In this document: piece after piece, positions 16,010 to 23,886 of the stretch
Numbering within the stretch: position 1 is the first letter of the stretch
Layout of the letters: every line of letters begins with the position of its first letter
Origin: Peptoniphilus vaginalis
GTDB lineage: Bacteria > Bacillota > Clostridia > Tissierellales > Peptoniphilaceae
DNA length: 64,000 nt
Assembly (NCBI RefSeq): GCF_900176605.1
Contig: NZ_FXLP01000002.1
Coordinates: 62,001-126,000 of the forward strand
Direction of reading: 5' to 3'
The notes under the pieces: generated by a model
What the model was told of the DNA's origin: nothing
Seen by the model: the letters and a program-made list of their open reading frames with translations, nothing else
The model's database searches: none
Made by a program: the position numbers and the translations under genes

Positions 16010-18892
16010 TTACTTTCTCTTTTTGCTAGAAGTTTTTGTTTTATCTGTAGATTTTTTTGCACTCTTATCTTTCTTCTTTGATGAAGACTTGTCACTCTTG
16101 GAGTCAGACTCATCGCCATGTTCATTGTACCATTCTCTTGTGTGGATGTTGCAATAGGACTTAGGTATTGTCATGTAGTCCTCTGGGTAAATTCCGTAGT
16201 GGTCCTTGGGGTCGTAGCCTTCCTTTCTCTCGAAGAGAACTGTGTAGAGGACAGATTCACTTGGGCAGAATTGGTTGGCAAGCTTGCCTGAGTCCTTACA
16301 TATCAAATATTTTTTAAATAAGTCGTCGTGGTCCTTTGGCTCACTTCCAGAAATAAATTTTTCTGTGTAAGATGCTCCTGCGTAGTCGCTTAACTTTGTT
16401 GCAAGCTTTCCACTCTTTGATGAAATATTTCTTGTGACAATGTAGGAAGGATCTTCTTCAAATTTTTCTTTTTCTCCAATGCCCTTCGCCATCTTGTTAA
16501 AAACATTTATGGCATCTTGACTCTTTGCTGCAAGAGAAATCTTTGGAGAGTCTGCTCCCAACCAGAAGGAAACTGTGTGAGACCTTGTAAAGGCATTTAC
16601 AAAATAATCTGAATTAGTTTTATTTTGTCCCAGATAGGCTCCCGTTTCTGATGAGCCAATTTTTACTCCTCTGGCATTTCCTGATTTTTCGTTGCCAATA
16701 AAGGCATCTTTTAAGAGGTAGGATGATTTTTCATCGAAGAGCCTCTTATTTTTATGTGAGTTGTCAATAATTATGTTGCCACTAGGGTCTTCAATTTTTA
16801 AAATTCCAGTTTCTTCCTTGTAGACTCCATCATTGGCAATAGTTTGGTACATCTTTGATAGGTCGGACAAGCGAAGTCCCACTTGCATATTGCCTAGGGC
16901 AAGAGAGTCAAGGTTCTCGTCGTTTTTATTTTTGTTGTCCTTATGGGAGATGAAGTAGTCCTTGTTCTCTTCATCAATAAGATTAAAGGTCTTTAGGGCA
17001 TCCATTGCCTTGTCCTTGCCAAGCTCTTGCAGGATTGTGGCAGGGATTACATTGGATGATGCTTCCAAGGACTTGCGAAGGGTCATAAGCCCCTTGAAAG
17101 ACTTATAATAATTTGCGGGCCAAAAGCTTCCGTCAACAGTTATTGGCACGTCATCGTAGACTGTCCCCAAGGTCTTACCAGACTCAAGGGCTGGAAGATA
17201 AACTGTGAAAGGTGTGAGGGCAGAGCCAGGTTGCCTAAAGGAATCAGTGGCACGATTTAAAATTTTTGCGTTCTTTGTCCTCACATCAAGGCCACCAATG
17301 ATGCCTTCCACAAAACCAGTTTCGTTATTAACTGCAATCATAGCAGATTGTGGTTGGATAACAGGGTCCTTGTTGTAGTCAAAATACTTGTTAGAAATAA
17401 TTAAATTTTCATTTTCAATTTTATAAAAGTCAGGGAAATCTTTTAAGTAGTCGCCGTCAATAATCAAATAATTATTTTTTAATTCGCCGGCTCCTTCTTC
17501 AATTTTAAGTCCCCCAAGTTCATAGGTCCTAAGAATTTTATCCTCGCCAAGTTCATAGGCATCTATGATGTCAATTTTTTGTCCTGCATCTTTAAAGTAG
17601 AGGCTCTTTATCTTTAAGTCCCCGTGAGATGAAATGCTGTAAAAAGATTTTGGGATAACAAGGTTGAACTTGTCATCGAGAATATTTTCTCGAGCAAAGT
17701 ACAAAATCTCGTCGCCAAAGATAATATTTTTCCACTCATCGAAGTTTAAATTCAGCATCCTAGATCCACCGGATGATGAATAATTTAAGAGGAGCTTTTG
17801 GAAGTCTTGGTACTTATTCTCTAGGTCCTTTTGGATGTCCTCGTCAATTGTAGAATAAACCTTGTAGCCACCTGTAAAGAGTTTGTGTTCTCCTTCTTCT
17901 TGACTAATATCATAGAAGTCGGCAAGATATCTTGAAGCTTCTTTCTTTATGTAGTCTGTAGAGTAGGTAGACATAGTGTGATTTTTAAAATTTTTTGGAT
18001 TTATGTCAGACACGATGTCAAAGTTTTTTGCCTTTTCATAGTCAGCGTCATTTATGTAGCCAAGCTCATGCATCCTCATGAGGACAGTCTTTTGCCTCTT
18101 AAAGGCATCGTCATTTAAGACCATGTAGAGGTCCTTGCTATCAACCTCACGAGTTCCAATTACCCTGAAGTTGTCTTCCAAGTATTCTGATGGGACAGAC
18201 TTAAAGGGCGAATAATTTGTTGGTGACTTTGGAATAGATGCAAGAAGGGCAGCTTCTGCAACGTTTAAGTCCACAGCAGACTTTGAAAAATAAGTTTGGG
18301 CTGCAGCTTCAATCCCATAGGCACCTTGACCAAGATTAATTCTATTTAAGTAAGCTTCCAAGATTTCATCCTTAGTCAAAGCTTCTTCAACGCGAAGTGA
18401 TAAGTAGGCCTCCTGAATTTTTCTGCCAAGAGTTTTTTGGTTTGTGAGGTAGACTGAACGAACTAGCTGCTGAGTGATTGTTGATCCGCCACGCATTAGT
18501 GAACGTGATTTTATATTTGCAGCAATAGAAGATGCAATCCCAATGGGGTCAAGTCCCTTGTGCTTGTAGAACCTGTGGTCCTCAATGGCAACAAAGGAAT
18601 TTTTTACGTCCTTGGGTATGTCTTTTATGTCAATAAGACTTCTGTACTCAAGAGATTCAATTTTTTCAATTAAATTTCCATCCTTAGAATAAATGTAGGA
18701 GCTCTGGTTAAAGGATGAGCTCAAATTATTTAAGTCAGTGGCAGGAGTTTTTGAAATTATTGAAACTATGAGGGCAGAAAAAAATGAAATAGATAAAACA
18801 AAAATTAAAAGTAAGACCAAGAGGCCTATTTTTATTTTTTGTTCTTTATTTAAATTTTTAAAATTATTTTTTAATTCTCTTAAGTTTTTCAT
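16010..18892 (-). CDS. class A penicillin-binding protein with degenerate transpeptidase site
   Basis: Membrane-bound peptidoglycan synthase of 960 residues. ATG 18892 is chosen over TTG 18910 because AAAGGAG precedes it. A cytoplasmic N-terminus and one membrane helix (about 21-45) lead into a GT51 glycosyltransferase domain with EDHRFYKHKG and GGSTITQQL. The transpeptidase region starts around residue 520. The SxxK box reads PGSALTPF: Ser557 is present but the catalytic Lys is Thr560. SxN is kept (S612-S613-N614), while KTG reads KIGS at 744. Polymerase activity looks intact and cross-linking activity doubtful. The tail is Lys/Ser-rich; no PASTA repeat is seen. Confidence 0.9.
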   Translation of the reverse strand: MKNLRELKNNFKNLNKEQKIKIGLLVLLLIFVLSISFFSALIVSIISKTPATDLNNLSSSFNQSSYIYSKDGNLIEKIESLEYRSLIDIKDIPKDVKNSFVAIEDHRFYKHKGLDPIGIASSIAANIKSRSLMRGGSTITQQLVRSVYLTNQKTLGRKIQEAYLSLRVEEALTKDEILEAYLNRINLGQGAYGIEAAAQTYFSKSAVDLNVAEAALLASIPKSPTNYSPFKSVPSEYLEDNFRVIGTREVDSKDLYMVLNDDAFKRQKTVLMRMHELGYINDADYEKAKNFDIVSDINPKNFKNHTMSTYSTDYIKKEASRYLADFYDISQEEGEHKLFTGGYKVYSTIDEDIQKDLENKYQDFQKLLLNYSSSGGSRMLNLNFDEWKNIIFGDEILYFARENILDDKFNLVIPKSFYSISSHGDLKIKSLYFKDAGQKIDIIDAYELGEDKILRTYELGGLKIEEGAGELKNNYLIIDGDYLKDFPDFYKIENENLIISNKYFDYNKDPVIQPQSAMIAVNNETGFVEGIIGGLDVRTKNAKILNRATDSFRQPGSALTPFTVYLPALESGKTLGTVYDDVPITVDGSFWPANYYKSFKGLMTLRKSLEASSNVIPATILQELGKDKAMDALKTFNLIDEENKDYFISHKDNKNKNDENLDSLALGNMQVGLRLSDLSKMYQTIANDGVYKEETGILKIEDPSGNIIIDNSHKNKRLFDEKSSYLLKDAFIGNEKSGNARGVKIGSSETGAYLGQNKTNSDYFVNAFTRSHTVSFWLGADSPKISLAAKSQDAINVFNKMAKGIGEKEKFEEDPSYIVTRNISSKSGKLATKLSDYAGASYTEKFISGSEPKDHDDLFKKYLICKDSGKLANQFCPSESVLYTVLFERKEGYDPKDHYGIYPEDYMTIPKSYCNIHTREWYNEHGDESDSKSDKSSSKKKDKSAKKSTDKTKTSSKKRK

Positions 18893-18970
18893 ACTTTCTC
18901 CTTTGTACAATTATAACATTTTAACAAGCTAAATACTATTAGACGGTTTTTTTAACTTGCTGCGATGTAG

Positions 18971-18976
18971 TATAAT
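18971..18976 (+). promoter_or_regulatory. -10 box of hflX, probable leaderless start
   Basis: TATAAT ends seven bases before the hflX ATG at 18984. The predicted transcript would start at or next to the A of the ATG, and no Shine-Dalgarno is visible. No good -35 is seen. Confidence 0.5.
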
Positions 18977-18983
18977 GTAAATT

Positions 18984-20273
18984 ATGGATAATGTTTATTT
19001 AGAGAATTTAAATTCAAATAAAAAATTAGAGAGAGTTATAACTGTTGGAACTAATATTGGGGCATACCCTCACAGTCTTGAAACTTCTATGAAGGAGTTG
19101 GCGGAGCTTGTCTATGCAGACGGTGCTGAAGTTGTGGGAGAGGTTACGCAAAATATTTATAAGTTCAATCCAAAGTATTTAATTGGGTCTGGTAAGGTTG
19201 ACGAGATTAAAGAAATGGTTGAGCTCCTAGAAGTTGATGCAGTTGTCTTTAACGATGAGCTCTCTGGTATCCAGGTTAGAAACTTGGAGAAGAGAATTAA
19301 GAAGAAGGTAATTGACAGGACCAACTTGATCTTAGATATATTTGGTCTGCGTGCCACAACTTATGAGGCCAAGCTTCAAGTTGAACTTGCCATGTTGGAG
19401 TACCAACTCCCAAGACTTCTTGGTATTGATGGTTGGTCAAGGACTGGTGGTGGAATTGGTACCAGGGGACCAGGTGAGCAAATTATTGAAACCGATAGGA
19501 GAAGACTCAAGAGAGAAATCGACAAGATTAAGGAGAAGCTTGAGAAGGCAAAGAGGACTAGGGATACAACAAGGGAGCGAAGGATTGGCTCTAACATTCC
19601 TATTGTGTCACTGGTGGGTTACACCAACGCAGGCAAGTCTACAATCTTAAATAGATTAAAGGATGAAGAGTCGGGAGAGGTTTCTGTAAAGAATATGCTT
19701 TTTGAAACTCTTGACCCATCTTCAAGAAAGGCTAGGCTCCTTTCAGGGCGTGAGTTTATAATTTCTGACACAGTTGGATTTGTTTCTAAGCTTCCAACAA
19801 AAATCGTCGAGGCTTTTAAGTCCACACTTGAAGAAATTAAGTATTCGGACTTAATCCTTCACGTCATTGATGCATCAAGCGAGGACTTGGAGATCCAGTA
19901 CAAGACAACTATGGAAATCCTAAAGGATATTGAGGTCTTAGACAAAAATATTATTACAGTCTTTAACAAGGTGGACAGGATTGACCTCTATGACATCAAC
20001 TTGCCATTACCTGTTATGCCAGACAAGAAGGTTTATATTTCTGCCCTTAAGGATGAAAATATGGACCCACTTTTAAAAATTATTGAGGACAATCTCGATG
20101 AAAGATATTATGATGTGAAATTAAAATTTGCCTACGGTGACACAGACATCCTCTACAAGCTAGTGGAAAAATTCGATGCAAAACCTGTCTATGAAGAAGA
20201 TGGAATTTACTTGGACCTTAAGCTTGAAGAAAGAGAATACGAAAAAGTAAAGGATTATGTTGTAAATGTATAA
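18984..20273 (+). CDS. hflX: GTPase HflX
   Basis: Ribosome-associated GTPase of 429 residues; HflX splits stalled or stressed 70S ribosomes. The N-terminal HflX domain ends in GGWSRTGGGIGTRGPGEQIIE, followed by a coiled linker with RRLKREIDKIKEKLEK. The G domain has GYTNAGKST (P-loop), DTVGFVSKLP (switch II) and FNKVD. There is no ribosome site before the ATG, and a -10 box sits directly upstream, so the mRNA may be leaderless. The stop overlaps the yigZ start by eight bases. Confidence 0.94.
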   Translation: MDNVYLENLNSNKKLERVITVGTNIGAYPHSLETSMKELAELVYADGAEVVGEVTQNIYKFNPKYLIGSGKVDEIKEMVELLEVDAVVFNDELSGIQVRNLEKRIKKKVIDRTNLILDIFGLRATTYEAKLQVELAMLEYQLPRLLGIDGWSRTGGGIGTRGPGEQIIETDRRRLKREIDKIKEKLEKAKRTRDTTRERRIGSNIPIVSLVGYTNAGKSTILNRLKDEESGEVSVKNMLFETLDPSSRKARLLSGREFIISDTVGFVSKLPTKIVEAFKSTLEEIKYSDLILHVIDASSEDLEIQYKTTMEILKDIEVLDKNIITVFNKVDRIDLYDINLPLPVMPDKKVYISALKDENMDPLLKIIEDNLDERYYDVKLKFAYGDTDILYKLVEKFDAKPVYEEDGIYLDLKLEEREYEKVKDYVVNV

Positions 20274-20898
20274 GACAATTTTAAAAGATGCAAAGGCTGA
20301 AATTGAAATTAAAAAATCAATTTTCATTGGTCATGCCTTTTTTGTAAAAAGTGAAGATGAGGCCCTTGAAATCTTAGGTAAGGTCAAGGAAGAACACAGG
20401 TCTGCAACCCACAACTGCCACGCTTATATAATTGGCGAAGATGGACTGACACAGAGGTATTCTGATGACGGAGAGCCTTCAGGCACAGCAGGAATCCCTA
20501 TGCTTGAAGTCTTAAAAAAAGAAGACATGAGAAATGTCCTTGTCATTGTCACTCGTTACTTTGGTGGGACCAAGCTGGGAGCAGGTGGTCTTGTTCGTGC
20601 TTACACAGATGGAGTTGTCAAGGTTCTTGATGAGGCAAAGAGGTGCATAAGAAAAAATTTTACCAGGACAAAAATTATTTACAACTACACCTTCCATGGT
20701 GCAATTGTGAACTTGCTTGCCAAGGAGAACTATAAAATCATTGAAGAAAATTACACAGACAAGGTTGAACTTGTAATTGACCTTGGAGAAGATAGGTCAG
20801 TCCTTGATAAAATAAGGGATATGACCTCTGCAAACTTTGAGACAGAAGACCTGGAAGTAATTGAACTTCCAACTATTGATGGAAAAATTATTTATTAA
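20266..20898 (+). CDS. YigZ/IMPACT family protein
   Basis: A 210-residue protein of the YigZ/IMPACT family, with the signature core HNCHAYIIG...SDDGEPSGTAGIPML...TRYFGGTKLGAGGLVRAY in the first 120 residues and a ferredoxin-like C-terminal domain. Members are linked to translation stress, and the eukaryotic IMPACT inhibits GCN2. It overlaps hflX by eight bases and precedes nadE. The biochemical role is not settled for bacteria. Confidence 0.92.
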   Translation: MYKTILKDAKAEIEIKKSIFIGHAFFVKSEDEALEILGKVKEEHRSATHNCHAYIIGEDGLTQRYSDDGEPSGTAGIPMLEVLKKEDMRNVLVIVTRYFGGTKLGAGGLVRAYTDGVVKVLDEAKRCIRKNFTRTKIIYNYTFHGAIVNLLAKENYKIIEENYTDKVELVIDLGEDRSVLDKIRDMTSANFETEDLEVIELPTIDGKIIY

Positions 20899-20915
20899 AT
20901 ATAGGAGACAACATT

Positions 20916-21632
20916 ATGGATTATAAAAAATTAAGAGAAGATTTAGTTAAGTGGGTAGAAGATTACGCAAAAGAAGTTGGAGCCAAGGGATTTGTATTTG
21001 GTTTGTCAGGTGGTATTGACTCAGCAGTTGTTGCTGCCCTTGCAAAAAGAGTTTTTCCAGAAAATTCTCTAGGTCTAATTATGCCTTGCGACAGCATTGA
21101 CAAGGACAGAGAAGACGCACTAAGAATAGCAGAGGCAATAAATTTAGAAACAAAGACAATTGATCTTACAAAAACTTTTGAAGAACTAATGAAGGCATCT
21201 TTTACTTCAGATAACAAAATGGCAAGGTCAAACATTAAACCAAGACTTAGGATGACAACACTTTATTACTATGCTCAAGATCTTGGTTACCTGGTGCTTG
21301 GTCCATCAAATGGCAGTGAGTGTTATCTTGGTTATTCAACAAAGTATGGGGACTCAGCTGCTGATTTAATGCCAATAGCAAATATTTTAAAGACAGATAT
21401 TTTTGAACTTGCAAAGGAACTTGGACTTCCTGACTTTATAATAAATAAAAAACCATCAGCAGGTCTTTGGGCAGGGCAAACTGACGAAGATGAAATGGGC
21501 TTTACTTATGAAGTTCTTGATGCTTACATCAGGGGAGAAAAAATTCCAGAAGATGAAGTAAAAGAAAAAATCGACAGGATGCACAAAAATTCTGCCCATA
21601 AGAGGGTTATGGCTCCACAATTTGAAATCTAA
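20916..21632 (+). CDS. nadE: NAD+ synthase, ammonia-dependent
   Basis: A 238-residue NAD synthetase that amidates nicotinate adenine dinucleotide using ATP and ammonia, the last step of NAD synthesis. The PP-loop SGGIDSAVVAALAKR is near residue 30. GPSNGSECYLGYSTKYGD and KKPSAGLWAGQTDEDEMG are the usual substrate and metal loops. No glutaminase domain is fused, so free ammonia or a separate glutaminase is needed. It starts 17 bases after yigZ. Confidence 0.95.
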   Translation: MDYKKLREDLVKWVEDYAKEVGAKGFVFGLSGGIDSAVVAALAKRVFPENSLGLIMPCDSIDKDREDALRIAEAINLETKTIDLTKTFEELMKASFTSDNKMARSNIKPRLRMTTLYYYAQDLGYLVLGPSNGSECYLGYSTKYGDSAADLMPIANILKTDIFELAKELGLPDFIINKKPSAGLWAGQTDEDEMGFTYEVLDAYIRGEKIPEDEVKEKIDRMHKNSAHKRVMAPQFEI

Positions 21633-21654
21633 AATTTATTTAAGGCTGGTTTAA

Positions 21655-21834
21655 ATGTTAAAAGACAGAATTAGAAATTTATTTATTTTAATAAGCTTTA
21701 TGCTTATAGTTAATGGGTTTATTTATTACAAAACAAGTAGCTTAGATACTCGTGTCTTAAAAATGCACGCCTTAATACTTGTGGCTTTTCTTGTCTGGGA
21801 TTTTATTTTCTCTAAAGTGAAAAAGGGAGATTAA
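21655..21834 (+). CDS. tiny membrane protein, tandem copy 1
   Basis: A 59-residue ORF beginning MLKDRIRNLFILISFMLIVN, with two hydrophobic helices around a short polar loop (YYKTSSLDTRVLKMH) and a Lys-rich end. It starts 22 bases after nadE with a weak AAGG. Its pattern LFILI..M...N.FI.YK is shared with the next ORF, supporting both as real. No family recognised. Confidence 0.6.
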   Translation: MLKDRIRNLFILISFMLIVNGFIYYKTSSLDTRVLKMHALILVAFLVWDFIFSKVKKGD

Positions 21835-21835
21835 A

Positions 21836-22003
21836 ATGGGAAATCATCAACTTAGATATTTATTTATCTTAATATTTTGTATGATAATTTCCAATATATT
21901 TATTTTTTATAAGGCAGGAAATTTTAATTACAGTATGATAGAGAATGACCTTTTTGTCATTGGAGTTTATATAATAACCTGCTTTATTATTTATATAATT
22001 TAA
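21836..22003 (+). CDS. tiny membrane protein, tandem copy 2
   Basis: A 55-residue ORF beginning MGNHQLRYLFILIFCMIISN, with two predicted membrane helices. It starts one base after the preceding stop, using GGGAG in that gene's end as ribosome site. The first helix and the FYKAGNF loop align with copy 1 (LFILI..M...N.F..YK). No family recognised. Confidence 0.6.
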   Translation: MGNHQLRYLFILIFCMIISNIFIFYKAGNFNYSMIENDLFVIGVYIITCFIIYII

Positions 22004-22019
22004 AGGAGTAATGGATAAG

Positions 22020-22202
22020 ATGAAAGCTTATATTAAATCTGCTTTGATTTTATATTTTTATTTATTTTCTGTGAGGAGATTTTTTATTTATAAGTTTGGG
22101 TCCTATGAGGGACAAAAATTAAAAATTTCTGTAATAGCTTTTGTCTTATATATATTAACCTACTTTGTCATAGAAAAAATAAAAAATAAAAAAGAAAACT
22201 AA
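22020..22202 (+). CDS. tiny membrane protein, tandem copy 3
   Basis: A 60-residue ORF, MKAYIKSALILYFYLFSVRR then IYKFGSYEGQK and a second helix AFVLYILTYFVIEKIK. ATG 22020 is preferred over 22011 because AAGGAG at 22003-22008 is too close to the latter. Layout and the YK-x-GS loop match copies 1 and 2. It lies just before the promoter of the T-box ABC operon. No family recognised. Confidence 0.6.
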   Translation: MKAYIKSALILYFYLFSVRRFFIYKFGSYEGQKLKISVIAFVLYILTYFVIEKIKNKKEN

Positions 22203-22210
22203 AATTATGC

Positions 22211-22239
22211 TTGACAATAAATTTTCATCTGCCTATAAT
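22211..22239 (+). promoter_or_regulatory. consensus promoter of T-box 1
   Basis: Perfect TTGACA (22211) and TATAAT (22234) with a 17-base spacer; transcription should start near 22246. Confidence 0.9.
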
Positions 22240-22257
22240 ACTTTTTAATAAAATAAT

Positions 22258-22506
22258 AAATGCCATGAAAGAGAAAAAGATATTTAATAAGTCTTAAAGA
22301 GAGTGGGGATGGTGAGAGCCCACAGATGAGTTGATGTCATATATTCACTCTAAAGCATGAGGATTGAATTATAGTAGATCTTCACGGAAGTCTCCGTTAC
22401 CATAGACTAGAGATTGTTAGATCTTTAAAGAGGAAATATTTTTATTTCGAATTTAGGTGGTACCGCGAATCCTTCGCCCTATATGGGGTGAAGGATTTTT
22501 TTATTA
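22258..22506 (+). ncRNA. T-box riboswitch 1, specifier read as UUC (Phe)
   Basis: Has AGAGAG followed by GGTG in the apical stem I, the T-box motif AGGTGGTACCGCG (22455-22467) and a terminator stem AATCCTTCGCCC/GGGGTGAAGGATT with a T run. The specifier loop ends TTC-A-CTCT, and by comparison with the thrS leader in this window the codon is TTC at 22344-22346. The bulge UGGU pairs with ACCA, so the tRNA has discriminator A, as expected of tRNA-Phe. The leader should allow transcription when uncharged tRNA-Phe accumulates. Confidence 0.85.
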
Positions 22507-22533
22507 TTTTAAATAAAATTTTTGGAGGACAAA

Positions 22534-23511
22534 ATGAAAAATTTAAAGAAAATGGTAAAAGTTATTGCTCTAGGTGCCCTTGCACTTTCCCTTGTTGGAT
22601 GTGCAGGCGATAAGAAGGCAGAAAAAGGAAGTGGAGAAAAAATTAAAGTTGGAGCTATCCAATATATTGAGCACGTGTCCCTTGACAATGCCTTAAAGGG
22701 TTTCCAAGACAGACTAAAGGAAGAAGGACTTGATGTAGATGTTGAAGTTGAAAACCTACAAGGAGACCAAGCACTAGCTACAACTGCTCCCAAAAAATTC
22801 CAAGGAGATGAATACAAATTAGTTTACGCAATCTCAACACCAGCTGCGCAAGGAGCTAAGACTGCTCTTCCAAATAAAAATATTATTTACTCTGCGGTAA
22901 CAGATCCAATTGAAGCAGGACTAATTGAATCGCCAGATAAAATTACAAACATCACAGGAGTTAACGATGCAGTTTCTGCAAAGGCCCAACTAGAATCCTT
23001 CTTAAAAATTTATCCAAATGTAAAAACTATTGGAACAATTTTCTCAACTAACGAAGTCAACTCAAAGGTACAAGTTGAATCTTTAGAAAAGGCTTGTAAT
23101 GAACTTGGACTTAAACTTGAAAGCGTGGGAATCAATAACATCAACGACATTGGTCAAGCTCTTTCAACTCTAACAGAAAAGATTGACGCCTACTACGCAC
23201 TAACTGACAACACAGTTGCATCTGCTGGACCAGTCCTTGCAGAAAATTTATTAAAGCATAAGATCCCATCCCTTTCTGCTGAAGAAGGTCAAGTTGCAAA
23301 GGGACTTCTTATGAGTGAAGGTGTAGACTACTACGAACACGGAAGGCAAGCAGGAGAGATGGCAATCAAAATCTTAAAGGGAGAGGACATAAAAAATCTT
23401 CACGCAGAAGACAACAAGACTTCAAAGAAAAAAATCAACGGCAAAACTGCTGAAGCTCTTGGACTTGATTTATCTAATGCAAGTCTTAAGGACGCAGAAA
23501 TTTTAAAATAA
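22534..23511 (+). CDS. TrpX-like ABC substrate-binding lipoprotein, T-box (Phe) controlled
   Basis: A 325-residue lipoprotein (lipobox LVGC) of the COG2984/TrpX binding-protein family. The start is ATG 22534 after TTTGGAGG, not TTG 22522. Core motifs are VGAIQYIEHVSLDNALKGF, AISTPAAQGAK, YSAVTDPIEAGL, TIFSTNEVNS and YALTDNTVASA. The family includes the tryptophan/aromatic importer TrpXYZ of streptococci. A T-box with a Phe-type specifier lies in front, so phenylalanine or a precursor is the likely ligand. It probably shares the downstream permease and ATPase with the second binding protein. Confidence 0.9.
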   Translation: MKNLKKMVKVIALGALALSLVGCAGDKKAEKGSGEKIKVGAIQYIEHVSLDNALKGFQDRLKEEGLDVDVEVENLQGDQALATTAPKKFQGDEYKLVYAISTPAAQGAKTALPNKNIIYSAVTDPIEAGLIESPDKITNITGVNDAVSAKAQLESFLKIYPNVKTIGTIFSTNEVNSKVQVESLEKACNELGLKLESVGINNINDIGQALSTLTEKIDAYYALTDNTVASAGPVLAENLLKHKIPSLSAEEGQVAKGLLMSEGVDYYEHGRQAGEMAIKILKGEDIKNLHAEDNKTSKKKINGKTAEALGLDLSNASLKDAEILK

Positions 23512-23575
23512 AAATCTCACAGAGATAAGAAAAATAAAAATTAAATAAAAATTTGGACGAAATTATAAAAAAGAC

Positions 23576-23604
23576 TTGACTTTGTTCTGCTACTAGATTA
23601 TACT
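23576..23604 (+). promoter_or_regulatory. promoter of T-box 2
   Basis: TTGACT at 23576 and TATACT at 23599 with a 17-base spacer. Confidence 0.85.
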
Positions 23605-23614
23605 CATCTTGATT

Positions 23615-23868
23615 TGAATAAAGCGTTGAAAGAGAAAAAAGAATTTTTAGTGATTTTAAGAGAGTTGCCGGTTGGTGTAAGGCAATACACGGAAATTTAA
23701 CATACACTCTAAAGCTTATTTGTTGAAGTTAGTAGGCAAGTACGGAAGCCACCGTTATCTTAGGCTAGAGGTTGTTTGACCTTAAAGTGAGGTAATCTTT
23801 TAGATTATAAAATCGGGTGGTACCGCGAAGTCAGTCTTTCGTCCCAATGTGGATGAAAGACTTTTTTT
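23615..23868 (+). ncRNA. T-box riboswitch 2, specifier read as UAC (Tyr)
   Basis: Stem I with AGAGAG and the GGTTGGTG apical loop, T-box motif GGGTGGTACCGCG (23815-23827), and terminator stem AGTCTTTC/GAAAGACT followed by T. The specifier segment reads TAC-A-CTCT, giving TAC at 23703-23705. The UGGU bulge again demands discriminator A, fitting tRNA-Tyr. It controls the second binding protein and probably the permease and ATPase genes. Confidence 0.85.
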
Positions 23869-23886
23869 ATTTTATGGAGGTTTTTT

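Noticed and set aside
22258-23868. Trp-specific T-boxes, as in streptococcal trpXYZ
   Set aside because: No TGG lies in the specifier position, and the UGGU bulge does not match the G discriminator of tRNA-Trp.
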